From: Anaerolineaceae bacterium | GTDB lineage: Bacteria > Chloroflexota > Anaerolineae > Anaerolineales > Anaerolineaceae | Assembly: GCA_011620465.1 (NCBI GenBank) | Contig: WOZC01000054.1 | Coordinates: 1-5,513 of the forward strand | DNA length: 5,513 bases | Reading direction: 5' to 3' | Part shown: in pieces, positions 4,749 through 5,513 of the stretch | Numbering within the stretch: position 1 is the stretch's first letter | Layout of the letters: each line of letters starts with the position of its first letter | Notes under the pieces: model-generated | Told to the model about the DNA's origin: nothing | Seen by the model: only the letters and a program-made list of their open reading frames with translations | Databases searched by the model: none | Position numbers and translations under genes: made by a program

Positions 4749-5513
4749 AAAAAAGATTCAATATTTGCGACCTGTTTCTCTGGCAGAAGCGTTATCGCTC
4801 AAACAAGAATTTGGGGACAGAGCAAAATATCTTTTTGGAGGAGTCTTCCAACCCAGGTTGGAAGAAAACCTGGAGGTATTGATCGATTTGCAGGATGCTG
4901 GTCTGGATTCTGTGGAATGGAATGAGATTGGTCTGAAAATCGGCGGGATGGCAACCTTGAAAACCCTGGAGGAGACTTTAGGGTTGGCTGGTTTTGGCGA
5001 AGCGTCCAGTATCGAGTTTGGTCTGAACGTGCGCAACAGCCTCAGCCTCAGCAACTTTTTGGCTCAAACAAACGGACGATCTCCGATATTGTGTTGTTTG
5101 CTTGCGCTGGAGACAAGTGTTGTCACACTGAATAAACCGGAAGAAGTCTCCTTGCTCTCGTTTCTGCATGAGAGAACCGGAAATGATCAAGTGATCCAAA
5201 TCCTGGTTCCTGAACCAGTCAACTTTGCATTCGATAGCGTTGGCAGAAGTCCCAAAGACCTGCCCATCGTTTGCATCGCAGCAACTCAAACAGCGGACGG
5301 CGCAATCAACATTGCGGTTGGAGGCACTATGGAAGTGATGCCAGGTTTCAAGCTGCACAATTTTGATGACGATGGACAGGCTGAAATCAGAGCAGTATTC
5401 GCCGATGCCCAGGATGATTGGGCAAGTTCAGAATATCGCCAGGAGGTGGGTGCAGTACTTCTTTCGAGAACGCTGCAAAAGTTGCACCTTCAGGCAGGAA
5501 ACCAGGAGGCGAA
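4741..5513 (+). CDS. Divergent FAD-binding (medium) subunit of a molybdenum hydroxylase, YgfM-like; 3' end outside window
   Basis: The frame is open from ATG 4741 to the right edge (257 codons plus two bases). It is placed in the xanthine dehydrogenase/CO dehydrogenase FAD-subunit family, which passes electrons from the iron-sulfur subunit to an acceptor. Supporting features: YLRPVSLAEALSLK at the N-terminus (8-21); a GG turn (33-34) followed by LEVLIDLQDAGLDSVEW (44-60) and LKIGGMATLKTLEE (65-78); NVRN (96-99); SPILCCLLALETSVV (114-128); and VGRSPKDLPIVCIAAT (167-182), which opens the C-terminal domain. Both glycine-rich FAD loops are eroded. The usual AGGT(D/N) reads FGGVFQP (32-38), and the usual ATIGGN after the RN pair reads SLSLSN (100-105). 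It may bind FAD weakly, or be a structural relic. Position after ssnA (with an F420 block inserted) and length near that of E. coli YgfM (about 260) suggest a YgfM-type protein of a selenium-dependent molybdenum hydroxylase. The C-terminus is nearly reached. Confidence 0.7.
   Translation, partial: MTEKKIQYLRPVSLAEALSLKQEFGDRAKYLFGGVFQPRLEENLEVLIDLQDAGLDSVEWNEIGLKIGGMATLKTLEETLGLAGFGEASSIEFGLNVRNSLSLSNFLAQTNGRSPILCCLLALETSVVTLNKPEEVSLLSFLHERTGNDQVIQILVPEPVNFAFDSVGRSPKDLPIVCIAATQTADGAINIAVGGTMEVMPGFKLHNFDDDGQAEIRAVFADAQDDWASSEYRQEVGAVLLSRTLQKLHLQAGNQEA
5504..5509 (+). promoter_or_regulatory. Likely ribosome binding site of a gene just beyond the window
   Basis: AGGAGG, the strongest Shine-Dalgarno in the window, falls in the last codons before the edge. 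By position, it would serve a gene starting about 5-9 nt past the edge, overlapping or abutting the end of the FAD-subunit gene. In comparable loci, that neighbour is the iron-sulfur/molybdopterin hydroxylase subunit (XdhD-like), but it cannot be seen here. The bases are also in-frame codons (Gln-Glu-Ala), so chance is possible. Confidence 0.45.

Noticed and set aside
4978..5358. Minus-strand open frame of 126 codons
   Set aside because: It lies wholly opposite the FAD-subunit frame, which has recognisable family motifs. The antisense translation shows no domain and has low-complexity, Cys/Arg/Ser-rich character.
1..5513. Terminators, tRNA or other RNA genes, CRISPR repeats, insertion sequences
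   Set aside because: Gaps between genes are at most 15 nt. I found no GC-rich stem followed by a T run, no direct-repeat array and no transposase-like frame.

Overview
The window is a dense, entirely plus-strand gene block built around biosynthesis and use of the deazaflavin cofactor F420. It holds the 3' end of one gene, six complete genes and one gene that runs off the right edge. The six complete genes are npdG, cofE, cofD, cofC, an LLM-class oxidoreductase (a Mer-like, flavin/F420-type TIM barrel) and a PaaI-type hotdog thioesterase. Base composition is moderate (about half GC by eye). I see no RNA gene, insertion sequence, CRISPR array or convincing terminator.

Layout: (1) 1-233, C-terminal tail of an SsnA-type amidohydrolase. 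(2) 241-3270, npdG-cofE-cofD-cofC, with each of the three internal junctions a 4-nt ATGA stop/start overlap. (3) A 15-nt gap with a Shine-Dalgarno, preceded by an AT-rich stretch containing a perfect TATAAT and a 12-bp palindrome. (4) 3286-4287, LLM oxidoreductase, followed by a thioesterase starting in a TGATG junction. (5) 4741 to the edge, a divergent FAD-binding subunit of the molybdenum-hydroxylase (xanthine dehydrogenase/CO dehydrogenase medium subunit, YgfM-like) family. It is nearly complete, and an AGGAGG just before the edge suggests another gene follows at once.

How the genes work together: CofC activates a three-carbon phospho-acid with GTP, CofD transfers it to Fo to make (dehydro-)F420-0, and CofE adds glutamates. 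NpdG exchanges hydride between F420 and NADP, and the LLM enzyme is a likely F420H2 consumer. Fo synthase (CofG/CofH or FbiC) is not in the window. The flanking genes recall the E. coli ygfK-ssnA-ygfM-xdhD locus of the selenium-dependent molybdenum hydroxylase (purine hydroxylase) system, where ssnA and ygfM are neighbours. Here the F420 block sits between the two, which is the most interesting feature of the window.

Organism: an F420-producing bacterium with single-domain CofE (not the actinobacterial FbiB fusion), moderate GC and a molybdenum-hydroxylase locus. A Chloroflexota (Anaerolineae-like) genome is my best guess from gene content and protein style, but the sequence does not prove it.
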